From assembly GCA_014529385.2 (NCBI GenBank), contig CM043966.1:37855239-37919238 (forward strand): a stretch of 64,000 bases of DNA, read 5' to 3'. The notes beneath the pieces were generated by a model, which was not told where the DNA came from, ran no database searches, and was given only the letters and a program-made list of their open reading frames with translations. This document shows positions 1-10,673 of this stretch, in pieces; positions within the stretch are counted from its first letter, which is position 1; every line of letters begins with the position of its first letter. The translations under genes were made by a program, and so were the position numbers. The stretch comes from Adiantum capillus-veneris. Lineage: Eukaryota > Streptophyta > Polypodiopsida > Polypodiales > Pteridaceae.

Positions 1-1790
1 GGCAGAAGCCTCCCAAAAAGTAAAGATGTTGTCAAGGATACTACGCTCCTTGACAAAACCTGTTTGAGTCCCATGTATAAGGCTCTCTAGAAGTGGCTGG
101 ATCCTCAAACTCAGAGCCTTGGCAAGAATTTTGTAGGCTGAGTTGAGGATGGCGATGGGGCGCCATTGTCGAATCTCATCCAAGGAGCCACCCTCCTTGG
201 GAATGAGGTAGATGAGACCCTCACTCATGCTATCAGGCATCTCTCCTGTGTGCAAGATGTACTGAAAAGCACTACAGAGATCTGGGCCAAGCAAGTTCTA
301 GTACTCCAAGAAAAAAACTGGGAGTCAAGCCATCCTCACCTCGACAGCTACCACGGGGGAGTGCACTAAGAGCCGTGTGCAACTCCTCAAGTTGAAGTGG
401 CAGCTCAAGCCTCTGACGCATCTCCTTAGTCACAAGCCAAGGCATCTGTGCCCATACCTGCTCCGTGCATGCATCCTGACGCTCTGACTGAGGCTTTGCA
501 AACAGTAACTCACGGTAAAAGTCAGTAGCAACTGCACGCATGTCCTCTGGCTCAGAAGCAACTGACCCGTATGGCCTCCTCAACTGACTGACCTTCGCAT
601 ACGTATGTTGAGGTCCCACTGCCTCAAAGAAAGCACCAGTCAATCTGTCACCCACCTATGTCCACTGAGATGCCTGTCGATGGAAAGCAAACTCATGGCG
701 CCGCTCCTCTGTGCTAACAAGCTCTTGGCGAGCCTACTGTAACTGCTTCTCCAACGAAGGACTGTCTGGATGTTGCTCCTGCATCTTCTGCAAGGAAGCA
801 ACGCCCAGTCTGAGACGTTGCTCCTCCTCTCTTGCTGTAGCCAGGCGAGCCAAAGACTCCTGGAGAAAAAAGCGACTAAGCTGAGCTAGTCCTGAGGCCA
901 CTCTGTCAGCAGGAGAATTCTGCATGTCCAAGCTCTCTGTCTAGAGAGCCTCTACTCGCTCTCTAAGGGGTAGAGTCCAACAAGACTTTCTCAGGGATGC
1001 GAAGCATCGTACTCCCCCTCCTCTGTCTATCTGCCACTGTGAGGATCACTAGTGCATGGTCCGAGAAGGAAGTCCCTTCCAGAATGCCAACTGTCCCACC
1101 CAAGTCACAGAAATGGTCACTAGTGTAGAAGAGATCTATCCGCGATAGATTCACTCCTCCCACTCTGCGGTCCGAACGAGAGAAAGCCAGGCTGTCTGGG
1201 GGCCTCACAAAGCTAGAGTACTGCCACACATCTGAAACCCTCAGACTCATACAAAACCTCTCCCAAGCTGCCAGCTCAACTCCATGCACAGTAGCATGGC
1301 TACCACCAATCCTGTCAGAAGGGTCCTCCAACATGTTGAAGTCACCCCCTATGCACCACTGCTCTGCCTGCGGCAGAGACTCAACAGTCTGTGACCAAAA
1401 CTCTGCTCGTGCACTTGCCACATTGGGCACATAAATGTTTAGGAAGCCCACAAGGCAACCCTGAACCTGCATAGTGATCCACTAAGCCCTGCCTGGCACA
1501 ATAATCCCTCTGACCACAATGGCCTGCTGCAAAGAATCCACAATAGTCATACATATCCCACCCTGGATGCCTCTAGGTCCAAAAGTAGCTGACCAAAAAG
1601 TATCATATCATCCACGCAAGAGTTGACCACAACGTCTAATGCGGCTCTCACACAGATGATGCTCCTGTAGCATAAGGAGATCAATCTCTCCTCCCACAAG
1701 GCAACGCTGAAGCTCCTGACGCAGTCGGCCCCTCTGACGCTAAACCTGGGACCCACCTAGTCCCTGCACGTTCCATGAGACGATCCTCAT
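1..1790 (-). pseudogene. LINE-A ORF2: AP-endonuclease and N-terminal reverse transcriptase, truncated by window
   Basis: ORF2 starts at the ATG at 1790 (SWNVQGLGG, a typical endonuclease start). The endonuclease continues with LMLQEHHL, NIYVPN, GGDFNMLED and, near its end, SDHALVILTV, the conserved SDH catalytic segment. A linker (734-931) and an RT N-terminal region (272-655, RGSCRGEDGLTP) follow. The last 260 bases encode the RT start (PKEGGSLDEIRQWRPI type). In-frame stops occur in the endonuclease and the linker. In intact elements this protein nicks the target and copies the RNA there. Confidence 0.8.
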
Positions 1791-3689
1791 GGGGAACGAG
1801 AGAGAACAGATGTTGCCGCAGTAGCTAAACGTGCTATCTTCGAGGCTGGCTTGGATGGGGAGTAATCCGCATCCGAGCGTCCTCTAGATAGGCGTGACTG
1901 CAAAGAGTGCCTGGCCTAATCCCAAGTAGACCGAGCCGTACGTAAAGCAACCTCCTCTGTCCAAGAGTCCTCATGAATGTGTACATAGCATGGCGAGCAC
2001 TGCGTATCAGCAAAGAAGTGAACCACAATGTGTCTACATCCTACAGCACCTGGAGGGGTCACCGCAAACTTGGCCAATGGCCACAGAGTCTGAAGCATGT
2101 CTGTAACTCCTGCGTCTTCCATGTGGTGATAGAACTCTAGGGCCTGTGTATGCAGCCACTCCAACACTGAGTCGAGAGTCCACTCAGTCTGGTCCGTGCC
2201 GCAAAGGGAAAAAGAGAAGCCAACCGCTGAGTCCAAGGCCTCTATCCCCCTAGCTGCAAGGAACAGAACATGAACCCTGAAGCAGGCTGCCTCAAGGTCT
2301 GATGAGGAGTCGCCGAGAAAGCGTGTAAAGTCGTAGGCAAAGAAGTCCCATTGGCGCCGAATGTCGAAGCTCGTCAGACCACGAGGGACTGCTGCAAAGG
2401 GAGACGTCTGTACCTGTAGAGAGGGTCGCAAGAAAGGTTCTCCCTCTCTCCCCAAGCGACTCGTGGCAAAGGCGCTGCCAAGAGATCTCCTAGCAGTCGG
2501 AGATGGCCATGCCCCTTGAGTCGACTGTGGAACTGGAGCGGGAGGGGGGTGGGGGGGGGGGGGGGGGGGGGGGGGGGGGAGGTGGGGGAGGGGGAGAAGA
2601 GAGGCGGGGGGGACTGGCAAAGGTAGAGGGGCGAGGGGGAGAGGCCGCGGGAGTAGGAGGCGGGGGGGAACTCGGGGGGAGGAGGGACTGTCGAGGGTGA
2701 AGCTGGGGTGGGGGCTGGAGCAGGGACCTCCTCTTGCTCAAGAGGAACGAATTGGTTCCCCGTGGGAACCCAATGCTGCTGGGCAGGCGCCTGAGGACCA
2801 CTCTGAGTACCAGGCTGTCGTTGTGGCCCCTGCCGTCGTCGACCACGAACTTGCTGCCATCCCTCCTCCGCTGGAGCCCTAGGCTCGGAGGGTGGCTCTG
2901 CCTATGTGCTCTGTGTCTTTGCCTGTTGGCTGCTGGCCAACCCTTGCAGGCTGGGGTTGAGTCTGTGGTGTAGGTCAGGGCCTCCTCCATGGACAGGCCT
3001 TCGCAAGATGGCCCATCTGTCGACAAATGAAGCATTGGTTCGGGAGGCCCGAATACTCAACGCTCTGTCTAAACCAACCCCCACTCACTGGAGGAAGGAG
3101 GATGACCTTCGGGAGAGTGTGAGTGTCCCTAACCAGAACGCAAACTGAGGGAATGCCAGCCGCCTTGGCAGCTACTGAGGTTGCAGTGCGAGGTGTCTCC
3201 AGGACAGTCCCAATCGCTGAGCCTATCCTGGACAAAAGTGGTAGGTACTCCCTCCGCAAACCAGGAAAGCAGACGGAGATGGGAATGTCTGCCTCCTCTA
3301 CCAAAACATCTGAAGCAGGGTCAAAACCATGTCTCCACTGTCGAAAGTTGGCTCGAACTGCTCGGATGGTCAAGGGGCTCATGGCGATGACCTTGGACGC
3401 CATCTCGAAGGTCTCAAACTCGATCTAATAGTAGCCTCGTCCGAGGATCTGAGGGTCCAAGATCTTGCCCACCTCTGCGAGAAGACGGGCCTGGAGAAGG
3501 TCACGCAGCTCCTCTGCTAGGTCTGGTACCGAGAATCTTGCAGATGACAGAAGTCGCCTACAAGCGCTCTACCTCTGCGGCTAGGCTCGCTTGCTCTGTC
3601 GATGAAAGAGCAAGTCAAATGGTGGGCTCAGCGGGGTCGAGCGAGGGGAGTTCGGAGGAGTCCCTCTGTGGTGGAGCTTGAGCCTCCAT
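1787..3689 (-). pseudogene. LINE-A ORF1 (nucleic-acid-binding protein), decayed
   Basis: The start is the ATG at 3689, matching the start of the plus-strand copy at 41462 (both continue with Pro/Ser-rich sequence and then a Leu/Glu-rich stretch). The N-terminal part holds a DUF4283-like region (MASKVIAMSPL) and a CCHC zinc knuckle (CFICRQMGHLAKAC, about 3020-3060). A Pro/Ser linker follows, encoded by the homopolymer at 2544-2579, then a well-kept domain at about 1916-2470 (motifs SFDIRR, DFTRFLGD, VLEWLHTQA, VGCRHIVVH). ORF1 ends in a TGA that overlaps the ATG of ORF2. ORF1 proteins of this class coat the LINE RNA. Frame changes in the poly-G linker and scattered stops break it. Confidence 0.75.
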
Positions 3690-4245
3690 CTGTGTCTGTT
3701 GCTGTGAAGAAAACGCGAAGAGTCGTTGACGAGAGGAGGCCTTTTGCGCCCGAGTACGTCGAGGAAGATGACTATCTCAGTCAAGCACAAAACCGAGGAT
3801 GCGAGGCGGGGCTGCCGGGATTAGAGGGATTGGGAGGCGAGACTAAACTGAGGCGGGGCTTGGAGGAGGGGATCGGAGGGATGCGAAGCTAAACTGAGGA
3901 GGGATTGGAGGCGAGGCTAAACTGAGGCAGGGGTTGGGTTGGGGGGGGGGGGGGGGGGGGGGGGAGGGGGACTACGTAGGGCAGGGCTGAAGGGGGCGGG
4001 CTTTGGAAGCTGGCTGAGGGCTATGAATAGCAGGTGGGCAGCGCGCGGGACGCGCTGGGCGAGTGGGGGGGCAGGCGGGCAGGCTGCGCACGGCTCAGGA
4101 TTGGGCAGCGCGCGCAGGGCAAAAGGGGCATGGAGGCAATGGGGCTGTGCACAACAGGGCAGTACGGGGGGGGGGGGGGGGGGGGGTGTAGAAGCTGGAA
4201 CGCGATGGCGAGGGAGAGGACAACAGCAGCGAGCCTTCAACTCCG
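3690..4245 (-). repeat. LINE-A copy 1 5' leader with long G/C homopolymers
   Basis: GC-rich noncoding leader upstream of the LINE-A ORF1 start. On the plus strand it shows G runs at about 3939-3964 and 4168-4188 and CpG-rich segments with GCGC motifs. The corresponding leader of the plus-strand copy (40961-41461) is also C-rich, with CCCGCCC motifs, so the composition is a family trait. It may act as an internal promoter, as LINE leaders usually do; no promoter element can be pinned down by eye. Confidence 0.6.
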
Positions 4246-5998
4246 GGAGGTCATTTTTGTGACTGGAGATGAAAAAGTTGGACCGTCAGGGAGACTTAGA
4301 TCAAGAGCAGCTCTCTGTGTCCGTGTCAGCACACCAACAGGCACTTCCACCTGTTTCAACCCATTTTGAGAGGCAACTACAAGAGTGGAAGGCGGAGCCT
4401 GTGGAATGGTGCTTACTGTGATTAGGTTGATCTTTGGGAATGTAAAGTCTTGTTGGTTCTGGCTTGTGCTTGAAGATGTGGATGCGCCTTCTTTTGGGCA
4501 GGGGCAGTCCTTACTATAGTGATCCTTACCTTCAGGGCAGTGTCGGCAAGGAGGGGACCCTTCTGGCAACGGACATTTGCTCTGATAATGTCCATACTCC
4601 CCGCACCTGTAGCACAAAGTTGGCCTGTTGGAGAGGCGAGGTGGTCTCGGCCCTTGCTGCAATGGGGACGGATGCTGATGTGTAGAAGCTTTGGGGAACT
4701 GAAGGAGCATTAGCATGATAAGAGTTGCGAGATGCAAAGTTGTTGTGCATACCTTGCATAGGAGGTGTTGTCAGCAGAGGTGGCATAGGGTTTTGATGGC
4801 CATAGGGTGAAACTATATTGGATGCAAGTGTCAACCCTTGTTGAAGGTTGGGGGCGAGGCTTTGTTGTAGTTGCCGCATTCCCTTCAGATAATAGCAATC
4901 TTTGTCATCATGGCCAGGTTTCTCACAGAAATGGCAGTAAGCTCGATGTGGGCAGTCCTGAGGAGGATGCCCTGGAGAGCGACAAGAGGTACACCACACC
5001 ATCGGCAGCTTAGTGTCTTGCTGTGCCCGGAGCTCTTCTAGCTCCCGCTTGGTTTGCTCTAAAGCCTCTTGTTGTGGAGATTTTTCCGGTCTAAGAGAGA
5101 AGGTCCTCTCCTCTTGAAGTGCTCTTTGTAACTTCAATGCTTCTAACTCCCTGCGTAAAGAAAGCAAGGGGTCAGAGGGATTTTCCGTGAGTGCTGAGGC
5201 AGTCTCCACCTGAAGGGGGTCCTTAAATAGCCTCCTTGCTCTTTCTATCCTCGTAGCGGCCACTATAAACTCCTCCAGTGATGCTTCAAGTCGAAGACTT
5301 CCGCGTAGTTTCTGCTGAGACGTCTTTGGAAGAGCTTTCTCTACCCACTTCTTGACCATAAATTCCCCTGGTTGCTGAGGAAGCTTGGCAACCAGAGACT
5401 TGGTTTTAGTCATGAGTTTTGCAAAGGTCTCCTCTGGCTAGAGCACCATGTTGGCCAACTCATCCAAAACCTTTTCCTTGAAGTCACCTGGCCTGAATGT
5501 TGCACAGAACTGTTGTCTTAAAGCTGCCCAAGTTGGAAAGTGATTATCTACAAACTGACTGTACCACTTGTCTGCTAAACCATCCAAGGTTGATGGAAAC
5601 ATCACCAAATAAGCATCTTCTCTATTAAGACCACGACCTCTACAGAGAGATACAAACCTCCTTGCATGGTTGTCTGCATCGTTTGAGCAGAGTCCCTTTA
5701 AAGTACGAAACTTGATGTTTACCTTGGCCAAAACACTAGTCAACTCCTCCATGGCCTCTTGCTCAGGAGCCTGTTGCTCAATAGCTTACTGTAACAAAAT
5801 GGGAGAGGGCTTTACTGGGGAAGGTGACCTCGAAGATGTAGAACCGGATGGAGGAATGGATGATGCCGCATGCGGAGGTATGGGTGATGGGGTTGGTGGA
5901 CTTCTACTAGGTACCAAGGGTTGACGCCTTCTGTGGTAGTACTTCAGAGGACTCAATAGTGCGCTTTGACGCTCTAATGACCGCCTTGTATGTGTCAT
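4246..5998 (-). pseudogene. Gypsy G1 gag polyprotein with zinc knuckles, decayed
   Basis: Reading from 5998, a Pro/Ser-rich N-terminus is followed by a retrotransposon-gag domain (about 5752-5438, with GLADKWYSQF and RQQFCATFRPGDF), a charged linker, then two cysteine clusters: CTSCRSPGHPPQDCPHRAYC with CHFCEKPGHDDKDC, and CYRCGEYGHYQSKC with CRHCPEGKDHYSKDC. The first three segments share one frame, broken by a TAA at about 5783 and a TAG at about 5438. A frameshift near 4640 moves the last knuckles to another frame. Gag would form the particle and bind RNA. The C-terminus is lost at the LINE-A insertion. Confidence 0.75.
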
Positions 5999-6059
5999 GC
6001 AGTAACCACAAACCCAACCAAGCTTTGGGCAAGAAGATCTTTAACTGGCTGAACACCGA

Positions 6060-6300
6060 TCTAGACTCTACTAGACCAAGACGAGTGACTAGACCACCTG
6101 GCTGGACCAGGGACGAGGAAAGACTAGACCAAGGACGAGAAAGGACTAGACCAGGATGAGAGCTGGTTGGACCAGGGCGAGAGAGGACCAGACCAGCAGG
6201 ACGAGAGACTAGGTCAGCTAGACTAAGCTGTCTAGGGTGAAACTGGACAAGACCAGCAGGCTGCACTATGCAAGGTGAAGTAGGCGAGGCTAGGTAAAAA
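6060..6300. repeat. Degenerate minisatellite in gypsy G1 leader
   Basis: Repeated variants of a unit like CTAGACCAGGACGAGA (GACCAG, GACGAG, ACTAGACC recurring every 15-30 bases). In one minus-strand frame it encodes imperfect GLVLSRP repeats. It lies between the primer-site-like sequence and gag. It could be a structured leader or decayed coding repeats. Confidence 0.6.
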
Positions 6301-6348
6301 CCAGCTAGCTCCTCGATTTGTACCTCAATAGAGAGAGAGTTCAGTTGA

Positions 6349-6372
6349 GGTCCCACCGAGCGTTCCAAAAAT
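6349..6372 (-). other. Candidate primer binding site and LTR/leader junction of G1
   Basis: On the minus strand a segment TTTTTGGAACGCTCGGTGGGA follows GGTGCTTTCA, which would be an LTR 3' end in CA. The layout resembles the TTTGGCGCC-GTCTGTGGGA junction common after 5' LTRs in plant gypsy elements. The tRNA partner was not identified. Confidence 0.4.
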
Positions 6373-6975
6373 GAAAGCACCTGTAGCGTGGATAGTGTGT
6401 CGTGCTCTCTACAATGGGTGCTCCTCAGTGCAATGTACGTGACATCTCACTCAAACAAAATGAAAACACAGGAAACAATAGATAACAGCAAATCAACACA
6501 GAGACACAACAGCAGACCAGAACATATGGGCTCGACTATCTCAAAGGAACCAGTACAGACTTTGGCGTTGCAGCACACTCAACTCCAGCCCAAAACTCAC
6601 GGGTACAATGGGGGTGTTGAGGCTCAGATCTGCAAGGATGGTGCAAATGTGCTGTGTGTATAGACTCTCTCCTCTAGACGACGATGCTGGACCATATATG
6701 GAGAAGATGATCCTGATGACCCAACAGCTACTACTCATATGTACAACCATAAAGAGCCACCGACGGCTTATAAATGTTAGCCATCTAAGTCTATCTCCAA
6801 ACTGAGTGGTGGTGACCTGGCCATGATGTCCACTAGACCACCGTCCGTATCCCTGCCACTTGTCACTGCCCAGCCCAGAGAGTCCGTCCAGTGTGAACCA
6901 AACCAGACCAACTGTACTACCTATGTGTCCTGAGAAAGTGACACTGTAGCCTGCTACAGTTTTCAGTGGATCAGC
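6373..6975 (-). repeat. Putative 5' LTR of gypsy G1
   Basis: Noncoding stretch upstream of the candidate primer site, without recognisable protein similarity. Its upper end coincides with the start of LINE-B similarity near 6975, so it may be truncated. No partner LTR is in the window, so this is inferred from position only. Confidence 0.35.
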
Positions 6976-8433
6976 ATTTTCATTGAGGAGAGCAGCAAAG
7001 ACTAGACTGACCACAGCCCATGCAACATGGGTAGATTGGAGAGGATGTGTTCACATGTTCAGTTTCAAGAGCCTTGGACGAAGCTCTTGCTCTTTGACAC
7101 TTTGCTGGCTTCTGCATTGCTCTATGGAGCTGAAATTTGGGGACCTTCATTGGACCATCACGGGAGGACAGGTCGCACTGATGTATGGGGGGACATGGAG
7201 AAGCCACTAGTCTCTATGATCTCGCGGCTCATTAGAGCCAAAGCTTCAATACCACGTGCCATTATCCGCGCAGAGCTAGCTGCCCCCCCACTAGTGGTGG
7301 AGGCACTCACCAGATATGTCTCCTTCATACACCGCATGTGGGAACTTCCGAGAGACAGATATGCCCGCCTTGCACTTGAGTCCTCTCGACAGTTAGCCAT
7401 GCAGGGAGATAAAACATGCTGGTATGGGGAGATGACATCATGGTTTCAGGCGCATGGGTTCAGCATAGACAGATTGCCCCCCTTCCAATACTCACTGGAT
7501 GCACCCTCTCTGACTCTTACACAGCCCGAGATCACCAAGCTCATCCGCCAGGACCTGACTCAGCTAGACACGAGGAGGACATGTATACAGCCAGCGTAGG
7601 AGCTGGGCACGAAGATGGCTTTCTACACAGAGCATCTTCTCCAGCTTACGGAGACGGTTTTGTGACGAGGCCCAGAAACATGGACACCCACTTGTCCCAT
7701 GGGATACGATGTGCTATTGGCCAGATACACACATCTTCACACCAGCTGTGGATTGGGACTGGGAGATACAGTGGAGTACCGGTAGAGGCCAGGACATGCC
7801 TCCTGTGTGACATGGAGCCTGAGACAGTTGCACTACACATTCCACTGCCCCGTCTACTACGAGATACGTGGCCGCTTCCACTACTTGTTCAGAGAGGGGT
7901 TCGGACCACTCTCCAGAGTCATGCGATACGAGGATCAGAGATGCTTGGGTCTGTTTTTGCTGGGGCTGCGCAGACACAGAGAGAGCTTGATGAGGGGAGA
8001 GGCTAGCCAGTCTTAGAGGCGGATCACAGGCCTCTTTAGAGCAAACACTAGACACCCGGAGGAGCTAGAGCTCGTCGCCTCACACCAGAGGCACATTGAT
8101 CGACTGAGCGACCGAGCTAGGGAGATCCAGACATCCACGACTGCGGAGGACTACACAACATCGACGGAGGCTACATCAGAGGATTCGGATCACTTTGGCC
8201 CGACATGCACGACGCCCGGTCAGGTTATTGACCATGGAGGAGATTGATGAGATCCGCCAGCGACCAATGCTGGATCTTTTGTGATTTAGCTATCCCACCT
8301 AGCTGCTTAGCTCACACCTAGCAGTTTAGGATTCCATTGTGTTTTACTTTGTCATTATTGTTACTCTGACTTTGTATCAGATCCACCACATTGTAACTTT
8401 ATGGTCTCATAGGTCACTTTGGCCTTTTGAAGA
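6976..8433 (+). mobile_element. LINE-B copy 1, 3' fragment
   Basis: The encoded segments 7027-7599 and 7600-8090 match the C-terminal half of LINE-B ORF2 found intact-order at 25301-27659 (motifs GRLERMCSHVQFQEP, PLVSMISRLIRAK, ARLALESSRQLA, DRLPPFQYSL). The C-terminal cysteine motif (CLLCDMEPET..., shifted frame) and the 3' UTR core GGTCTCATAGGTCACTTTGG follow. It ends at GAAGACGTT (about 8433), lacking the TTCATTTCATC plus (TC)n tail of other copies. Frameshifts near 7595 and 7850 break the frame. Confidence 0.85.
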
Positions 8434-9133
8434 CGTTGGAGAGGGGGAATGGGGGAACACGCCCAGCACAAACAAAAGGGACTCTCTATAGCTCAGGGTA
8501 TTCACAGCACCCCTATCCTCTCAAAAAACACCTTCAAAGAAAACACTCTACACTAGCAGACCACCGCCTGCTCGATTTCCACTGCTCACACACTCAACAA
8601 ATTCACCACACGACGTACACCTACTACCACTGCCTGTCTCCACCCTTACACACGCACACAGCAACTCCATCTCACTCTCTCACACAACACACCGTCGGTT
8701 CGGGGGGGCAAACACATCCACACAGCCGGCACCGAGGAGAACCATGAAAGCAGGAAAGAGAAGGGGGGAAGGGGAAACAACAGCACGGGAGGCAACAACG
8801 ACTTGATTGCACTCCACAAAACACTTTTACAAACTCACACTGCCATCACCATGGCCATTTACACAAGAGAGATACAAAGGGCTTTGACAGGCACACTCCT
8901 CTGTCCAAAAGCTCCACTTTTCAGGCTTCAAACGGCACAAAAACTAAGCCAAAAATCCAAGAAGAAGCCCCTAATTTGATTAATTTTTTACTTTTATAGG
9001 GTGGGGGGTTCAATTTGGGAAGGTGCCCTCTGATTGGTCCATGGGGCATCCTTTTTTGGTATCTTTTGGGAGGGGGGGCAACGCCTTTTTCCATCTACTC
9101 TCTTTCTCTCTTTTGCTCTTGGGGGGGGGGGGG

Positions 9134-9149
9134 ATTAGCGATGTCGCTA
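9134..9149. repeat. ATTAGCGA/TCGCTAT hairpin, copy 1
   Basis: Inverted repeat TTAGCGA-TG-TCGCTA immediately after a run of about 14 G. It is a weaker version of the palindrome at 9465-9486. Confidence 0.6.
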
Positions 9150-9464
9150 TTGTCCCCTAGCCTTCTTATTTTTTATATTTTTTATATTTTTACCTTTCAT
9201 TTTTACCCCTTTGTGGCCTCCATCTGCACTGCCCCTTGGCTTGACTTTGACTCTCTCTTTCTCTCTATCCATCCGACTCCTCCTTGGCCCCTTTTGCTTT
9301 TTGGCTCACTTGGTCTTGCCTTTGCCCGGACAACCTTTGGTTTCTCGCTTGGCCCAAATGGCCTTGCTCTTGAATTCACCCTCTATGCTCTCTGCCCACC
9401 GCCTGCTCTGGCCTTCTCTTCACCTTGGCGGGACTACTCCCTTAATTATGCACCAGGGAGGGGG

Positions 9465-9486
9465 GCATTAGCGATGTCGCTAATGC
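9465..9486. repeat. Perfect 10-bp palindrome, GCATTAGCGA arms
   Basis: Arms GCATTAGCGA and TCGCTAATGC are separated by TG and preceded by a run of G. It shares the ATTAGC core and the preceding G run with the hairpins at 9134 and 48122. Confidence 0.75.
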
Positions 9487-10673
9487 CTCCTCCCTCTTTC
9501 CTTCAAAAAACAAGGCCCAGGCCCATGGCCCGCGGGAGCGGCCCCCAGTCCGACACCACGTCATCATCCGACCATCCACACTCTCACGCGCGGGCGCGCC
9601 ACCTCAGGCGCCGCCCCGCCTCGCCAAAAGCCGCGTCTCCTCCGCTCTGCAGGCGCCTTGCGCAACCGGACACAGCGCTCAGCGCCAAGCGCCATAGCCA
9701 CAAGCTCCAAGAGCTCCACTTGTAATATCAATACAGCACACGCTTCTTGCCCTTATACCCCAGCTCCAACGTCCTTGTATCCACATGTGGGGCGATTTGG
9801 CCGCCACGTGGCAGTGCCTAGGTTCGACTCACTTTGAATGGCCTCCAAGGCCTTGAAAATTTTATATAAAAAAAACCTCCATGGAAAACCAACTTCTCCC
9901 CTCCTTTCTCCTATCTGCCAACTGGCACCTGGCGATCCAATCACCGAGTCGTAAAGTGGTGCCAAGTCCCCACTGCATTCCGATTTCCCGGAGTTCGCTA
10001 TCCAAGGCCATAAAAAACTTAAAAAATCATCTGCAATTGTCCACTGCCCAAATGCTCCCAACTTCGTTTCGCTGTATCTGACCGACCGAATCTCCGATTG
10101 ACGTGCAGTCAATTCGTGCTAACTCCACATGATGCACACTTCCACCAAGAACCTTGGCGAGGCCGGAAAACTGCCAAATGACACATCTTCAAATGCGGTC
10201 AAATGAGCACAGACCCGGCCCCCGGAAAATCTCCTAACGGCCATAACTTGCTATCCAGAGCTCCTATTCACATTCCGAAAAGACAGGCATGCTCCATAAC
10301 TCAAGCTCTACACACGTATCCACCCACACCTGCCTGGGCCACCTGTCCCCAGTTGCCCTGTCCGTCGGGGATCTACTACACACTTCAACTTTAAACCGCA
10401 ATATCTTGAGCACCAGGGCTCTGTTTGACGAGCCGTCTGGACCGGATTCTAGAACACACTGAACACCACATTCTAGCACATAAAACCCACATCTCGTTCA
10501 CAGAAGGCCACCAACCTACTTGGCTCTTTGCAGCACACCTTTGGCCTAAAAGACCACTTCGAGCATACACCTCCGCTATCCTTTGGCTGCCTAGGGCCTT
10601 GGTACTTGCCCTAGCCTTCTGCACTGCACTCACATGCTGCCTCGGTCACATGCTTCCCTCAAAAATTCTATGT

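Larger units (their letters stand above)
1..4245 (-). mobile_element. LINE-A copy 1, 5' portion (3' end outside window)
   Basis: Non-LTR retrotransposon of plant L1 type on the minus strand. Reading from 4245 down to 1 it has a GC-rich 5' leader, ORF1 (zinc knuckle, proline-rich linker, conserved C-terminal domain), then ORF2 with an AP-endonuclease domain and the start of reverse transcriptase. A second copy with the same order lies on the plus strand at 40961-47781, which fixes the family and the boundaries. The 5' end near 4245 abuts the gag region of a gypsy element, so this LINE inserted there. Several stops and frameshifts make it non-functional. The exact 5' boundary is uncertain by about 20 bases. 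Confidence 0.85.
4246..6975 (-). mobile_element. Ty3/gypsy element G1, 5' portion (LTR, leader, gag)
   Basis: Minus-strand LTR retrotransposon remnant. From high to low coordinates it shows a putative LTR (6975-6373), a primer-binding-type sequence (6367-6349), a repetitive leader, and a gag gene. The rest is cut off by LINE-A copy 1 inserting at about 4245. The boundary with the LINE-B fragment at about 6975 is where similarity to LINE-B begins. Confidence 0.6.
8434..10673. other. Unassigned noncoding, LTR-like DNA
   Basis: No protein family is recognisable here. The first 60 bases (GGGGGAACAC then CTCTATAGCTCAGGGTA) resemble 31854-31910, suggesting a shared repeat end. Two ATTAGCGA-type palindromes lie at 9134 and 9465, a G run at 9119-9133 and AT-rich runs near 9170-9195. 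TATA-like sequence (TTTATATAAAA) occurs at about 9860. Segments near 10200-10500 read like long plant LTR sequence. The 236-codon open frame at 9015-9725 has low-complexity composition and no domain, so I do not call a gene. Confidence 0.4.

Noticed and set aside
2503-2700. Plus-strand Gly-rich open frame over the G run
   Set aside because: It is the shadow of the LINE-A ORF1 proline linker; homopolymer composition only.
3917-4262. Overlapping Gly/Arg- and Pro-rich frames
   Set aside because: They lie in the GC-rich LINE-A leader and appear on both strands; no conservation at protein level with the second copy.
9015-9725. 236-codon open frame, hydrophobic N-terminal half
   Set aside because: Composition follows T/C-rich DNA, no known domain, no second copy; the hydrophobic look comes from CTT/TTT codons.
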